This document shows, piece after piece, positions 26,664-35,182 of a DNA stretch of 64,000 nucleotides (position 1 is its first letter; every line of letters starts with the position of its first letter). The stretch is taken from contig CAVZLR010000001.1 of the NCBI GenBank assembly GCA_963776205.1, positions 248,001-312,000 of the forward strand, in the 5' to 3' direction. Source of the stretch: UBA4459 sp963776205 (lineage in GTDB: Bacteria; Bacteroidota; Bacteroidia; Bacteroidales; F082). The notes under the pieces were generated by a model, which was not told the DNA's origin, ran no database searches, and saw nothing but the letters and a program-made list of their open reading frames with translations. The translations under genes and the position numbers were made by a program.

Positions 26664-29600
26664 TTAAAATGAAAGCAAGTTTTTCTTTTGTCATTTTTTT
26701 GAAAGCATGATTGCCGGGTTCATCATTTAACGACATTGTTTTGTTCCAGGTTAATTTAGCTTGATCAATATTCCCGTTTTTAAAATATGCTAATCCAAGG
26801 TAATAATAGACTCTTGCAATAGATTCTTCTTTTATAACCCTCTCATTTTGAATTTTTTTTAAATATTTATTAATATAATCTATAGCCATTCTGTATTTCT
26901 TCTCGACAAGTGCTAATTGACCTTGATGAAATTCCATTGCAACATTACGTTCCTTATTCCATTGATTGGTATGGAGTAAATTATAATATTTCCTCATCAC
27001 TTTCTGATCTTCCATAATATTAGCGACTTCAAATTTGTGGTCATACGTAACCTTTATCCACCGTTTAGCATGAATGTTATTCGATTCCAATTTTTTAAAA
27101 ACAATAAGTGCCTGATCCAATGTTGTATCAAATTCTTCAATTGGAATTAATCCCCCAAGGTAAGCAATACGAGTCATAACACATTTTGTAATCCACTCGC
27201 TAGTCTCGTTTTTTGCATTTTGCGCGAAATCAACACTTTTTTTAAATGCTGAATTTGCGTTTTTAAAATTACCCCTCAAATAATTAATATAACCGAGTTC
27301 ATAATAAGATGATGATAGGTGTTTATTAATACTATCGGGATCTTTCGTGATTTCTAATTTTCTGCTATACTCTTCTATTAACTGTTTCACAAAAGTAGTG
27401 GCTTCTTTCAATCTATCTGTCCGTCTTAAAAAACCTACAGAACCAGAAAGAAAACGCAGATGATAATCATCAACAAATTCATTATTTGTAAAATGCTCCT
27501 TTATGTATTCTTTTTTAGAAACATGTTCTAGAAATTCAGGATAGAACTTACTGTGCATGCGATAAATGAAATAAGTGTGAATTAAATCAAAATTGAATAC
27601 CTTTTTCCTTTTAATGCTATACAAATCCAAAAATTTTAGTAATGATATAAATAGCCTGTGTTTGTAATTATATTCTTCATCTCCGCTTTTGGTTATTAAT
27701 GAAAAAGCCTGCTCAATTTCAAGCAAACAATCATAGAATTTTTTAGTTTCATATTTGATTCGTATATAATCCTGTTCGAAAAGTTTTATTGATTCATCTA
27801 CCGAATTACTATGGAATAATTGGAATGCATATTCAGATAATTTCCTAAGGTTGTATACTCCTTCTGATGATACAAGAGGTTGTTGCTTAAAGTAATGGGC
27901 AAGGTTTAGATGAAGTCTTTTCTGTAAGGAAATGTCGTTTAATGTTTCCGTTTGAATGGCATTTCTGAATTGTCGGTGAAATAGTATAATAAGAGAAACG
28001 TCGTCTGACATTTTTTGGATAAGAAAAGGGGATAGTTGGCTGAATAGTCGTGCCCAGGGAGCAATTGGTATTTTATTTGACAGGTTATTATGAAATTGAT
28101 TTTCAATCATATCCATTACATCACGGTCAGATGACAAAATATCTATCATTTCTTTTTCGCTCAGTCCATTCTTCGCACATTCTAAATACCCCAATGTCCG
28201 GCTAACAAGAAGTTTTTGATGATGATAAACCGTTGATAGATCGTTTAAGAAGGTTTTTATGCTATTTATAACATTATCTTCTAACTTTTTATCAAAATTG
28301 GATTCGAAGCTTTTCCAATTCTTAATTTCCTCAAATGTAATGATAAGATATAAAGGTGAATAGCCTGATTTTTCAAATTTATCAAGTATAAATTTTCTTT
28401 GTCCTAAAGTAATTGTGCGGTTTACGCTATTAAGTAGTTTTGACAGAATCTTGTCACCATCTCTTCTATTCAGGGAATTGAGTTGAATGAAATTATCTGG
28501 ATTTTGTTCTTCATTATATTTTACTTTTAATAGGTCAAGATATCCGCTATCATGACTGTATCTCTCGTCATCTAAAACAGATATGATAAGTTTAAGATTT
28601 GGTGGTAATTTATTTGGCAACCACTTTAAGTAACTCTTTTCTTGTAATTGGTCAAGCGCATCAATAAAAATGACTGTTTCGTTCTTAACTTCTATAAGAA
28701 CCTTCTTAACAGTACTGTTAAAATTATCATCATCAAATGTCCGGTCAAGCTCTTCTGCTTTTTCTATGTCAATTTGTCTAATGATTGAAATTAACAGGCC
28801 CCGAATATTTGATGACCTTTCGCTTACACCAACAAATCTGTATATCAGGTTATTCTTTCGTTTATTATCTACATTATCGATAGCTTTTGCCATCAATGAT
28901 GTCTTCCCCATTCCAGAGGTTGCAGAAATAATGAGCGGCACAGATGATGAGTCTGTGATATATTGTTTAATCCTTTCAAGTATTTCGTGTCTTCCAATAA
29001 ATATTTTTAATCTTTCCTGTTTGAACGTAAAATGTTCTCTTTTTACTTTTTGTACATCACTGCTACTTTCTATTCTTTTAATTTGCTTGTCAATGGATGA
29101 TTTTAAGTAATTAAGAACCTTATGACGAAAAATATCCAGATAGTTATCTTCTATTCTCTGTTTTGAAACCATATTGGTTTGTAATACCAACAGATTCCCT
29201 TTAACAAGTGTTTTCTTTAGGTTAAACCTGAATTTGTGTAACCTTTCTTTATTTGAATCAAAATAAATTGATTTACTAGTTTTATGACCTGCAGGATTAA
29301 TTGTCCTTATAAAACCGTAAACATATTCCATGTCGAGCTTATAATCCGTATTATTTTCTTTTACTGATTCGCATTCTATATGAGAATATTTCCTGTAGGG
29401 ATATATACCTTTATATACCTCCTGTTCAGTTGCAGATATATAATATTTCTGTTTGTCTGATATTGAATCAATATTAGCTACACCTTTTTGGAGAATCTTA
29501 CGAAGTTGATTTTCTACTTCTTCCCAATTTTCGTAATCAACAAATTTTCCAGTTCTGGGGTTTATCACATAAGCTGTTGAATGCTTAGTAAAAAGATGAT

Positions 29601-29985
29601 TTTCGTCATGTTGATACCAGTCTTGTAGGAGCTTTTGTGCCGTATTATTACCTGAATAATAACTCAGAATATTTTCAAATTCTTTTTTTTCTATAGCATA
29701 AGGCAATGGTATCCATCCATATCGGTCCCCTAGCATAATCAAAAAATTGGGATGTGGATAATGTTTGCAAGTATTTACCTCGTTCAAACATATTTCGATC
29801 GTCTTTTGATCGATTTGTGCTTCTTCATTTACTCCCCACCTCAGGTCAATGGCTTGAAATTGGAATCCGTGTGCTGTACAATAAGTTTCCAGTTCAGGAA
29901 AAACTTCAACCTGCAGAATTTCTCGTTCGCCTTTGAAATCACTAAACGTTGAGGAAATAAACAGTCTAAATGTTTTGTTATGCAT
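26659..29985 (-). CDS. DUF4062 - NACHT/STAND ATPase - TPR protein
   Basis: 1108 residues. Residues 1-100 form a DUF4062 domain (FRLFISSTFSDFKGEREILQ, DLRWGVNEE, MLGDRYGWIPLP), a TIR/SLOG-like Rossmann effector-type module also found in TEP1/NWD1/NPHP3 proteins. A linker leads to FIGRHEILERIKQYI (329-343) and a NACHT/STAND ATPase: Walker A SATSGMGKTS (354-363) and Walker B VIFIDALDQL (438-447). The C-terminal 500 residues are helical, with TPR-like repeats (SYYELGYINYLRGNFKNANS; YYYLGLAYFKNGNIDQAKLT). This is the layout of STAND immune receptors, with repeats as sensor and DUF4062 as output. It is AT-richer than its neighbours and lies downstream of a RyR/TrkA membrane gene on the same strand. 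Confidence 0.85.
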   Translation of the reverse strand: MHNKTFRLFISSTFSDFKGEREILQVEVFPELETYCTAHGFQFQAIDLRWGVNEEAQIDQKTIEICLNEVNTCKHYPHPNFLIMLGDRYGWIPLPYAIEKKEFENILSYYSGNNTAQKLLQDWYQHDENHLFTKHSTAYVINPRTGKFVDYENWEEVENQLRKILQKGVANIDSISDKQKYYISATEQEVYKGIYPYRKYSHIECESVKENNTDYKLDMEYVYGFIRTINPAGHKTSKSIYFDSNKERLHKFRFNLKKTLVKGNLLVLQTNMVSKQRIEDNYLDIFRHKVLNYLKSSIDKQIKRIESSSDVQKVKREHFTFKQERLKIFIGRHEILERIKQYITDSSSVPLIISATSGMGKTSLMAKAIDNVDNKRKNNLIYRFVGVSERSSNIRGLLISIIRQIDIEKAEELDRTFDDDNFNSTVKKVLIEVKNETVIFIDALDQLQEKSYLKWLPNKLPPNLKLIISVLDDERYSHDSGYLDLLKVKYNEEQNPDNFIQLNSLNRRDGDKILSKLLNSVNRTITLGQRKFILDKFEKSGYSPLYLIITFEEIKNWKSFESNFDKKLEDNVINSIKTFLNDLSTVYHHQKLLVSRTLGYLECAKNGLSEKEMIDILSSDRDVMDMIENQFHNNLSNKIPIAPWARLFSQLSPFLIQKMSDDVSLIILFHRQFRNAIQTETLNDISLQKRLHLNLAHYFKQQPLVSSEGVYNLRKLSEYAFQLFHSNSVDESIKLFEQDYIRIKYETKKFYDCLLEIEQAFSLITKSGDEEYNYKHRLFISLLKFLDLYSIKRKKVFNFDLIHTYFIYRMHSKFYPEFLEHVSKKEYIKEHFTNNEFVDDYHLRFLSGSVGFLRRTDRLKEATTFVKQLIEEYSRKLEITKDPDSINKHLSSSYYELGYINYLRGNFKNANSAFKKSVDFAQNAKNETSEWITKCVMTRIAYLGGLIPIEEFDTTLDQALIVFKKLESNNIHAKRWIKVTYDHKFEVANIMEDQKVMRKYYNLLHTNQWNKERNVAMEFHQGQLALVEKKYRMAIDYINKYLKKIQNERVIKEESIARVYYYLGLAYFKNGNIDQAKLTWNKTMSLNDEPGNHAFKKMTKEKLAFILN

Positions 29986-30006
29986 AAATTATGTTTAAAT
30001 GAAATA

Positions 30007-30072
30007 TTATTTTATCTCATCAATAAAATCTTTGTGCTCATCGTGTCCGTATGAAAAGAATATTGTTTTCAT
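30007..30072 (-). CDS. 21-codon ORF resembling the first strand and helix of a TIR domain (remnant)
   Basis: On the minus strand ATG 30072 starts a 21-residue ORF, MKTIFFSYGHDEHKDFIDE plus two more residues, ending TAA at 30007. The pattern (M/K)-x-IFxSYGHDE-xxxFxxxxK is the start of bacterial TIR domains of STAND proteins (betaA strand and alphaA helix with the conserved SY/SYGHD motif). It stops before the catalytic Glu region. It lies between the RyR gene stop (30089) and the DUF4062-NACHT start (29985). It may be a remnant of a TIR effector replaced by DUF4062, or an upstream ORF that is translated. Too short to be a working domain. Confidence 0.5.
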   Translation of the reverse strand: MKTIFFSYGHDEHKDFIDEIK

Positions 30073-30088
30073 GGTATTTTACTGCTTT

Positions 30089-31816
30089 TTATTTCTTTAC
30101 TATTTTCTTTTTTTGTTTTTTTAATAAAACAGGAATATTCAAAACCGTTTTTCTGTCAAACTCTTTCACTTCTTCTGAAAGTTTATGGTAGGGTATTAAA
30201 TCGGGGTGTATTTTATTTTTATCATCTCTTTTTTCGCCTTTTTTCCAGCCACTTAAAGTCATATGCCCAACCCATCGGTTGTGCTCAGTTTCAGCCAGAA
30301 TTTCAAATATCTCTGATTTTTCATCAATAATAAATTCTTTTTCAGGTGATTCAAGAGGAACAATTTTACACCCCAAAGCGCGCACTTTCACTAAAAGGTG
30401 ATCAGCTTGTTCACGATTTTGGTTCTTAAAATCGATGGCTAAATACTCCCATTCCTTATGGGAACCTTTTTCAGGTTTCCTTTTTTCCTTTGGTGGTAAA
30501 TAAAAAGCATGTATGAGTTTGGCCATCTCATCAATTTTTTCAGAAATTACCGATTGCATTGTAAATGACTCCTCAATTAAATTGAACTTATGCAAGCTGA
30601 TGTTTCCAATGGTTTTTACATTGTACCATTTACTCAAGATTCCATCAGGGTTTAATAAAGCTAAAACCACATTAATATTCTCTTTTGCATCATTTTTAAT
30701 CAGCTTTTTTAAAATATTTGAAGATAGTGAGTCATTTTCGCATAGCAAGTAAACAGCATCAAAGGGTTGTTCGTGTTGTAGCTTGTTGAATTCTTCAATA
30801 TCAAATAAATCTAAAGAATTATTAATGCTTTCGAACTCGATTAGGTTTGTTATCTTCGGAAAATTCTGAAGTAGTTTTTTAACTATTAAATCTCCTTCAT
30901 GAAACAAGGTTATTTTAATTTTTGAATGATTTGCATAATGCCCGATACGCGCAAACCGAATAATCATGCTCTGTGACAACTTACCCGAACCAAATATCGC
31001 AACCCTCAATTGAGGGGAATCAGGTCTTACAGTTTTAAATTCATCAGGTGAAAAAGCATTAAACAAAACCCTGGATGATCTTTCATTCATCGAAAAAACC
31101 CGGATTTCACAATTTTTATTCGCTTCATTTTTTTCAAGATACTTTTCAAAAAACTTCAGCTCCATCAACTCATCCAGTTTAATATCGTCAGCAACATGGG
31201 TAAAGATGGTTTGCTTTTTATCTTTTCCATACTTAATTAGATAATTATAGACTGAGATAGCATTCGAAATATTTGTTTCATCATCATTTTCCAGAAAAAC
31301 GAAATATTTTGCTTTATGTGCCGCAATATTATTCAGGAATTTTTTACTGGTTATATCACCTTCTACAATTACAGCACCATCTTTCTCTACCTCATCAAGC
31401 TTACGTACATCCTTTATTCCTGCTATTACAATTACTTTTTCTCCATTTTTAAGAAAGTCTTTAATTAAATGTCTTGATTTTTCATTTAAGGATGTAACAA
31501 TAATGCGATCTTTTTTATAGGAAAGTTGAAAGGATTTAAATTCCCGCCGAATAAAATACATAATAGCTTTTACAGCTGTATAAAGTATAACACCTGGTGC
31601 AAGCCAGCGCGCAACCTCCAATTGCCAAGGAAGTGGGGAGGAAAATCCGTCTCCAAATTCCATCCCAAATATTTTCATTGATTGAAAAGAAAGGTCAAAT
31701 AAATTTCTCTCGATACCAGCTTCGGTATACATGATATTAAAACCAATCATTGCTAAGAAGAATGCGATAATACCTAATATACCAACAATCCACCATTCAT
31801 AATCACGTACTCTCAT
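30089..31816 (-). CDS. Two-TM channel-like protein with TrkA-N and RyR domains
   Basis: 575 residues. N-terminus: TM1 at about 8-29, a re-entrant-like loop (FDLSFQSMKIFGMEFGDGFS), TM2 at about 72-90. This resembles a K+ channel TM1-P-TM2 core but lacks the TVGYG filter. Then two Rossmann/TrkA-N-like units: KDRIIVTSLNEKSRHLIKDF (about 102-200) and LRVAIFGSGKLSQSMIIRFA (from about 275). The last 70 residues are a ryanodine-receptor (RyR) domain: EHNRWVGHMTLSGWKKGEKR, DDKNKIHPDLIPYHKLSEE, VKEFDRKTVLNIP. The domain set suggests ligand-gated membrane conductance. It lies upstream of the NACHT gene in the same operon-like unit, so it may be the membrane effector or partner of the STAND protein (inference). 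Confidence 0.82.
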   Translation of the reverse strand: MRVRDYEWWIVGILGIIAFFLAMIGFNIMYTEAGIERNLFDLSFQSMKIFGMEFGDGFSSPLPWQLEVARWLAPGVILYTAVKAIMYFIRREFKSFQLSYKKDRIIVTSLNEKSRHLIKDFLKNGEKVIVIAGIKDVRKLDEVEKDGAVIVEGDITSKKFLNNIAAHKAKYFVFLENDDETNISNAISVYNYLIKYGKDKKQTIFTHVADDIKLDELMELKFFEKYLEKNEANKNCEIRVFSMNERSSRVLFNAFSPDEFKTVRPDSPQLRVAIFGSGKLSQSMIIRFARIGHYANHSKIKITLFHEGDLIVKKLLQNFPKITNLIEFESINNSLDLFDIEEFNKLQHEQPFDAVYLLCENDSLSSNILKKLIKNDAKENINVVLALLNPDGILSKWYNVKTIGNISLHKFNLIEESFTMQSVISEKIDEMAKLIHAFYLPPKEKRKPEKGSHKEWEYLAIDFKNQNREQADHLLVKVRALGCKIVPLESPEKEFIIDEKSEIFEILAETEHNRWVGHMTLSGWKKGEKRDDKNKIHPDLIPYHKLSEEVKEFDRKTVLNIPVLLKKQKKKIVKK

Positions 31817-31902
31817 AAAATTTCTATTTAAATAAATTGGGTTTGGTTAATTCTCACAAATTTCTTCTAAAATACAAAATTTTCAAAAGAAAATCAATGT
31901 AA

Positions 31903-31974
31903 CTAACGGTATTTAACCCACTTGCGTTGATCTTTCTTTAAACGTATGCAAATTATTTCGGGCACTTCAATCGA
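31903..31974 (-). repeat. Degenerate copy of an rluA 3' end (right flank of accessory insertion)
   Basis: Read on the minus strand, bases 31974-31903 encode SIEVPEIICIRLKKDQRKWV followed by KYR and a stop. This aligns without gaps to the RluA C-terminus SIEMPEKFAKRLNTEQRRWE. No upstream rluA body is present. With the copy at 26589-26663 it brackets the two-gene insertion, while the intact rluA starts its own 3' end 110 nt away at 32083. Confidence 0.75.
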
Positions 31975-32082
31975 AAATAAAAGCAGTTTATTTGTTTGAC
32001 TGTATTTATTTTATGGTTAATTGGTTTGTATACTGAATGTAGTTTAATTCAATTTCATAAAAAATACTGCCATATAGAAGAA

Positions 32083-32982
32083 TCAAATTTTATGATGTTT
32101 TTCCCATCTTCGCTGCTCGGTATTTAGTCTTTTAGCGAATTTTTCAGGCATTTCGATCGAGACGGATTGCCATTCTTTGCTCACCGGGTGCTGAAATGTA
32201 ATACCAACTGCGGCCAGAAACAATCCTTTCTTCTTCAATAATTTCATCTCTGTTCCATATTTACTATCGCCAAGAATTGGGTGACCCAAATTCGCCATAT
32301 GAATCCTGATTTGGTGGGTCCTTCCGGTTTCAGGATGCACTTCAACCAACGTTACCCAATCAGTGTATAAGGAACGAACTTTTGAAACGACTTTGTATTT
32401 GGAAAGGGCTTCTTTGCCATCAATTTGTTCTGTTACGATCCCCGCATTATCTGGTTTGCCCAGCACGATGGCCCGATAGGTCTTTTTTATTTTTCGCTCC
32501 TCAAATTGCCTGCCTAATTGAGCAAGTGCTGAAGTCGTTTTTGCGATCATGAGTAATCCCGAAGTGGCATAATCCAATCGGTGTACGGGCCGTGGCCATT
32601 TTAATGCATCTTGTTCTTCAGATGGTAACAGGTTGGCCAGTAAAGCATTTTGGACGGTTTTGTATTTATTTCCACTCACAGAAATTCCTGCCGGTTTATT
32701 AATGATGGCTATGCTTTCATCTTCAAAAACAATTTCTAAATACATGTCAAATGCTTTGGGCGGTTTGTTTTTTGTTTCCAGCAATTCAATCTTCTGACCC
32801 GGTTGCAGCCACGTCCCGCCTGCTGCCATTTCACCATCCAACAACAATTCGCCTTTTTTGATAGCCTTTTTAATGCTATTTCGTGAGCTTAAGGTTTTGA
32901 TGACCTTCACCGAATAATCGAGAAACCTCTCTCTTGGGATAATATCAGGGACGATATGGGTTTCGATGATCAATTTGAACAC
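32083..32982 (-). CDS. RluA-family 23S/tRNA pseudouridine synthase
   Basis: 299 residues with an N-terminal S4-like domain (SRNSIKKAIKKGELLLDGEM), then the catalytic core HRLDYATSGLLMIAKT with the essential Asp, and VHPETGRTHQIRIHMANLGH. It uses a GTG start at 32982; no ATG is available before residue 50. The C-terminal tail SIEMPEKFAKRLNTEQRRWE is the sequence repeated in decayed form at 31903 and 26589. Target uridines (RluA/RluC/RluD type) cannot be told from sequence. Confidence 0.92.
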   Translation of the reverse strand: MFKLIIETHIVPDIIPRERFLDYSVKVIKTLSSRNSIKKAIKKGELLLDGEMAAGGTWLQPGQKIELLETKNKPPKAFDMYLEIVFEDESIAIINKPAGISVSGNKYKTVQNALLANLLPSEEQDALKWPRPVHRLDYATSGLLMIAKTTSALAQLGRQFEERKIKKTYRAIVLGKPDNAGIVTEQIDGKEALSKYKVVSKVRSLYTDWVTLVEVHPETGRTHQIRIHMANLGHPILGDSKYGTEMKLLKKKGLFLAAVGITFQHPVSKEWQSVSIEMPEKFAKRLNTEQRRWEKHHKI

Positions 32983-33053
32983 GGGCTTCTTTGTAAGTCA
33001 AAAGTATTTAATTCTACTTGAACGCTCTTTGTCTTTATTATTAATTTTGCGAA

Positions 33054-34157
33054 GTGAGTACCGATATTAAAATAGCATCTCTTTCCGACTGGATTTTCAC
33101 TGATGGAAAACCATTGGTGATTGCCGGTCCGTGCAGCGCCGAAAGCGAAGAACAATTGTTGCAAACAGCAAGGAAGATTGCTAAAATTCCGCAGGTCCAG
33201 GTATTTCGCTCGGGCTTATGGAAGCCGAGGACAAGGCCGGGCGAATTTGAAGGCGTTGGCCAAAAAGGACTTAAATGGCTCCAGAAAGTGAAGCTGGAAA
33301 CCGGCTTAAAACTAGCCATTGAAGTTGCCAAACCGGAACATGTTGAAAGAGCGCTTGAATACAATATTGATATTATTTGGATAGGTGCCAGAACCGTTGT
33401 CAATCCTTTTTCAGTTCAGGAAATTGCCGAAGCGCTGAAAGGAAATGATATTCCGGTACTGGTTAAAAATCCCATCAACCCGGATTTGAATTTATGGGTG
33501 GGTGCCATTGAACGCATCCATGCCGCAGGAATTACGAAAATGGCTGCTGTTCACCGTGGGTTTCATTATTTTGAGCGATCCCCTTTTCGCAATGCCCCCA
33601 TGTGGGAAATTCCTATCGAATTAAAAAGAATTGCCCCTTCATTACCTATTATTACAGATCCGAGCCATATTTGTGGAAACATCGAAATGATTCCTTCGAT
33701 CTCCCAAAAAGCACTCGATTTTGAAATGGATGGACTGATGATTGAAAGTCATATAGATCCAAAAAATGCACTCACTGACGCGGCACAGCAACTTACTCCA
33801 AATGCTCTGAAAAAATTGTTAGATAATTTGGTGATCAGGGAAAAAAGTATCGACACAGAATTTTATAGCACGTTTGAGGAGTTAAGGACAGAAATTGATA
33901 AACTGGACGGTGAATTATTACAAATATTGGCCAGCCGTTTGAAAATAATTGATGAAATAGGGCAGTTTAAAAAAGAAAACCATATTACGATTCTTCAAAT
34001 GAAAAGGTGGGTTGGGATATTAGAGGACCGAATGGCACAGGGTACACATCTCGGATTGAAAAAAGACTTCCTACAGTCGTTGCTTGCATTGATACATGAG
34101 GAATCCATTCAACGGCAATCGGATATTTTTACTGAAAGTAAAAAAAAGAAAAGCTGA
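33054..34157 (+). CDS. Bifunctional DAHP synthase / chorismate mutase (type II)
   Basis: First step of aromatic biosynthesis plus chorismate to prephenate. Residues 1-265 are a type I-beta DAHP synthase (VIAGPCSAES, FRSGLWKPRTRPGEFEGVG, WIGARTVVNPFSVQEI, ITDPSHICGN). Residues about 275-360 are an AroQ-type chorismate mutase (EELRTEIDKLDGELLQILAS, then RLKIIDEIGQFKK). The order DAHPS then CM is the Bacteroidota arrangement and opposite to Bacillus AroA. The C-terminal mutase can provide feedback control. It starts at GTG 33054, with a candidate TAATTTTG element only 4 nt upstream, so a leaderless transcript is possible. It ends next to the convergent corA stop. Confidence 0.93.
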   Translation: MSTDIKIASLSDWIFTDGKPLVIAGPCSAESEEQLLQTARKIAKIPQVQVFRSGLWKPRTRPGEFEGVGQKGLKWLQKVKLETGLKLAIEVAKPEHVERALEYNIDIIWIGARTVVNPFSVQEIAEALKGNDIPVLVKNPINPDLNLWVGAIERIHAAGITKMAAVHRGFHYFERSPFRNAPMWEIPIELKRIAPSLPIITDPSHICGNIEMIPSISQKALDFEMDGLMIESHIDPKNALTDAAQQLTPNALKKLLDNLVIREKSIDTEFYSTFEELRTEIDKLDGELLQILASRLKIIDEIGQFKKENHITILQMKRWVGILEDRMAQGTHLGLKKDFLQSLLALIHEESIQRQSDIFTESKKKKS

Positions 34158-35066
34158 TTACATCCACTTTTTACGCCTGAAAAATAAGAGCATCCCTACT
34201 CCTACCAGTATCATAATGGTCAGAATAACATAAAATGCCAGGCTATTTTTTTGTAAAGGCAGATCCAGGTTCATCCCGTAAATTCCGGTTAAAAAAGTTA
34301 AAGGAAGTACAATAGAAGATATCAGGGTGAGTATCTTCATTATTTCATTCGTCTTATTGGTCTGTAGCGAATCAAATGTAGTTGACAGCCCTTCAATTAA
34401 CTCACCATAATCTTCGGTATTATCCCACATGCGGTTGGTATAGTCCAGAATATTACCCCAATAATCTTCCATATTATCAGCAAAACCCTGCACAACACCC
34501 GATTCAAACTTATTAAATACCCTGAGTTGAGGTTTCAACATCGTGTTTAGCAGAATTATGTTTTTACGGGTAATAGATAACCTTTCAATAATGGTATGCG
34601 GACTTTTACCGAACAATTCACGATTGATCAATTCCAACTCCAAACCTACCTTTCTAATTAAATAAACGTTTTCGTTCATGATCTTTTCGAGAATGAGATA
34701 CAATAAAGCATCGGAAGTACCAACCTCGAATTCTTCTCCCCTGCCTTCCTGGGAAACTGCATCATCAAATAAATTATCCACTACATAATGTGATTTGCCT
34801 ACCGTGATGATATAATCTTCTCCCCAGAATATTTTGACTTCTCTTGTTTTTATAAACCGGTTCTGGTTATCGAATACGGGAAAAAGGAGGATAATGAAAT
34901 AATAATCATCATAAATATCGATTTTTGACCGTTGGTTGATCTGCTGGCAGTCTTCCAGGTCCAGGGGGTGGAAATGGTATTGATTTTCAAGAATTTCAAA
35001 ATCTTCCTCAGAAGGGGATTTTATATGTAGCCATCTGAGTCGCCCAATTTTAATAGTTTCTATCAT
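34158..35066 (-). CDS. corA: CorA family magnesium/cobalt transporter
   Basis: 302 residues. A long cytoplasmic N-terminal domain (LDLEDCQQINQRSKIDIYDD) is followed by the coiled stalk helix, two C-terminal membrane segments and the signature GIYGMNLDLP (GMN motif) after the first of them. The positively charged end FFRRKKWM is typical. The stop codon abuts the stop of the convergent DAHPS-CM gene, with no gap. Confidence 0.93.
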   Translation of the reverse strand: MIETIKIGRLRWLHIKSPSEEDFEILENQYHFHPLDLEDCQQINQRSKIDIYDDYYFIILLFPVFDNQNRFIKTREVKIFWGEDYIITVGKSHYVVDNLFDDAVSQEGRGEEFEVGTSDALLYLILEKIMNENVYLIRKVGLELELINRELFGKSPHTIIERLSITRKNIILLNTMLKPQLRVFNKFESGVVQGFADNMEDYWGNILDYTNRMWDNTEDYGELIEGLSTTFDSLQTNKTNEIMKILTLISSIVLPLTFLTGIYGMNLDLPLQKNSLAFYVILTIMILVGVGMLLFFRRKKWM

Positions 35067-35182
35067 ATCCCTTCCTCCTCAATGATTAAATCATACTGCA
35101 AATAATACTTTTCAGCACAAAATGTTTCGGCCAAAATTAACAAATTAATTTTTCCTTTGGGTAAATTAAAGCAGGAAACACT

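Noticed and set aside
26659..31816. Integrase, transposase or toxin-antitoxin genes near the accessory cassette
   Set aside because: None found on either strand between asnS and rluA; mobility is inferred only from the rluA-tail repeats.
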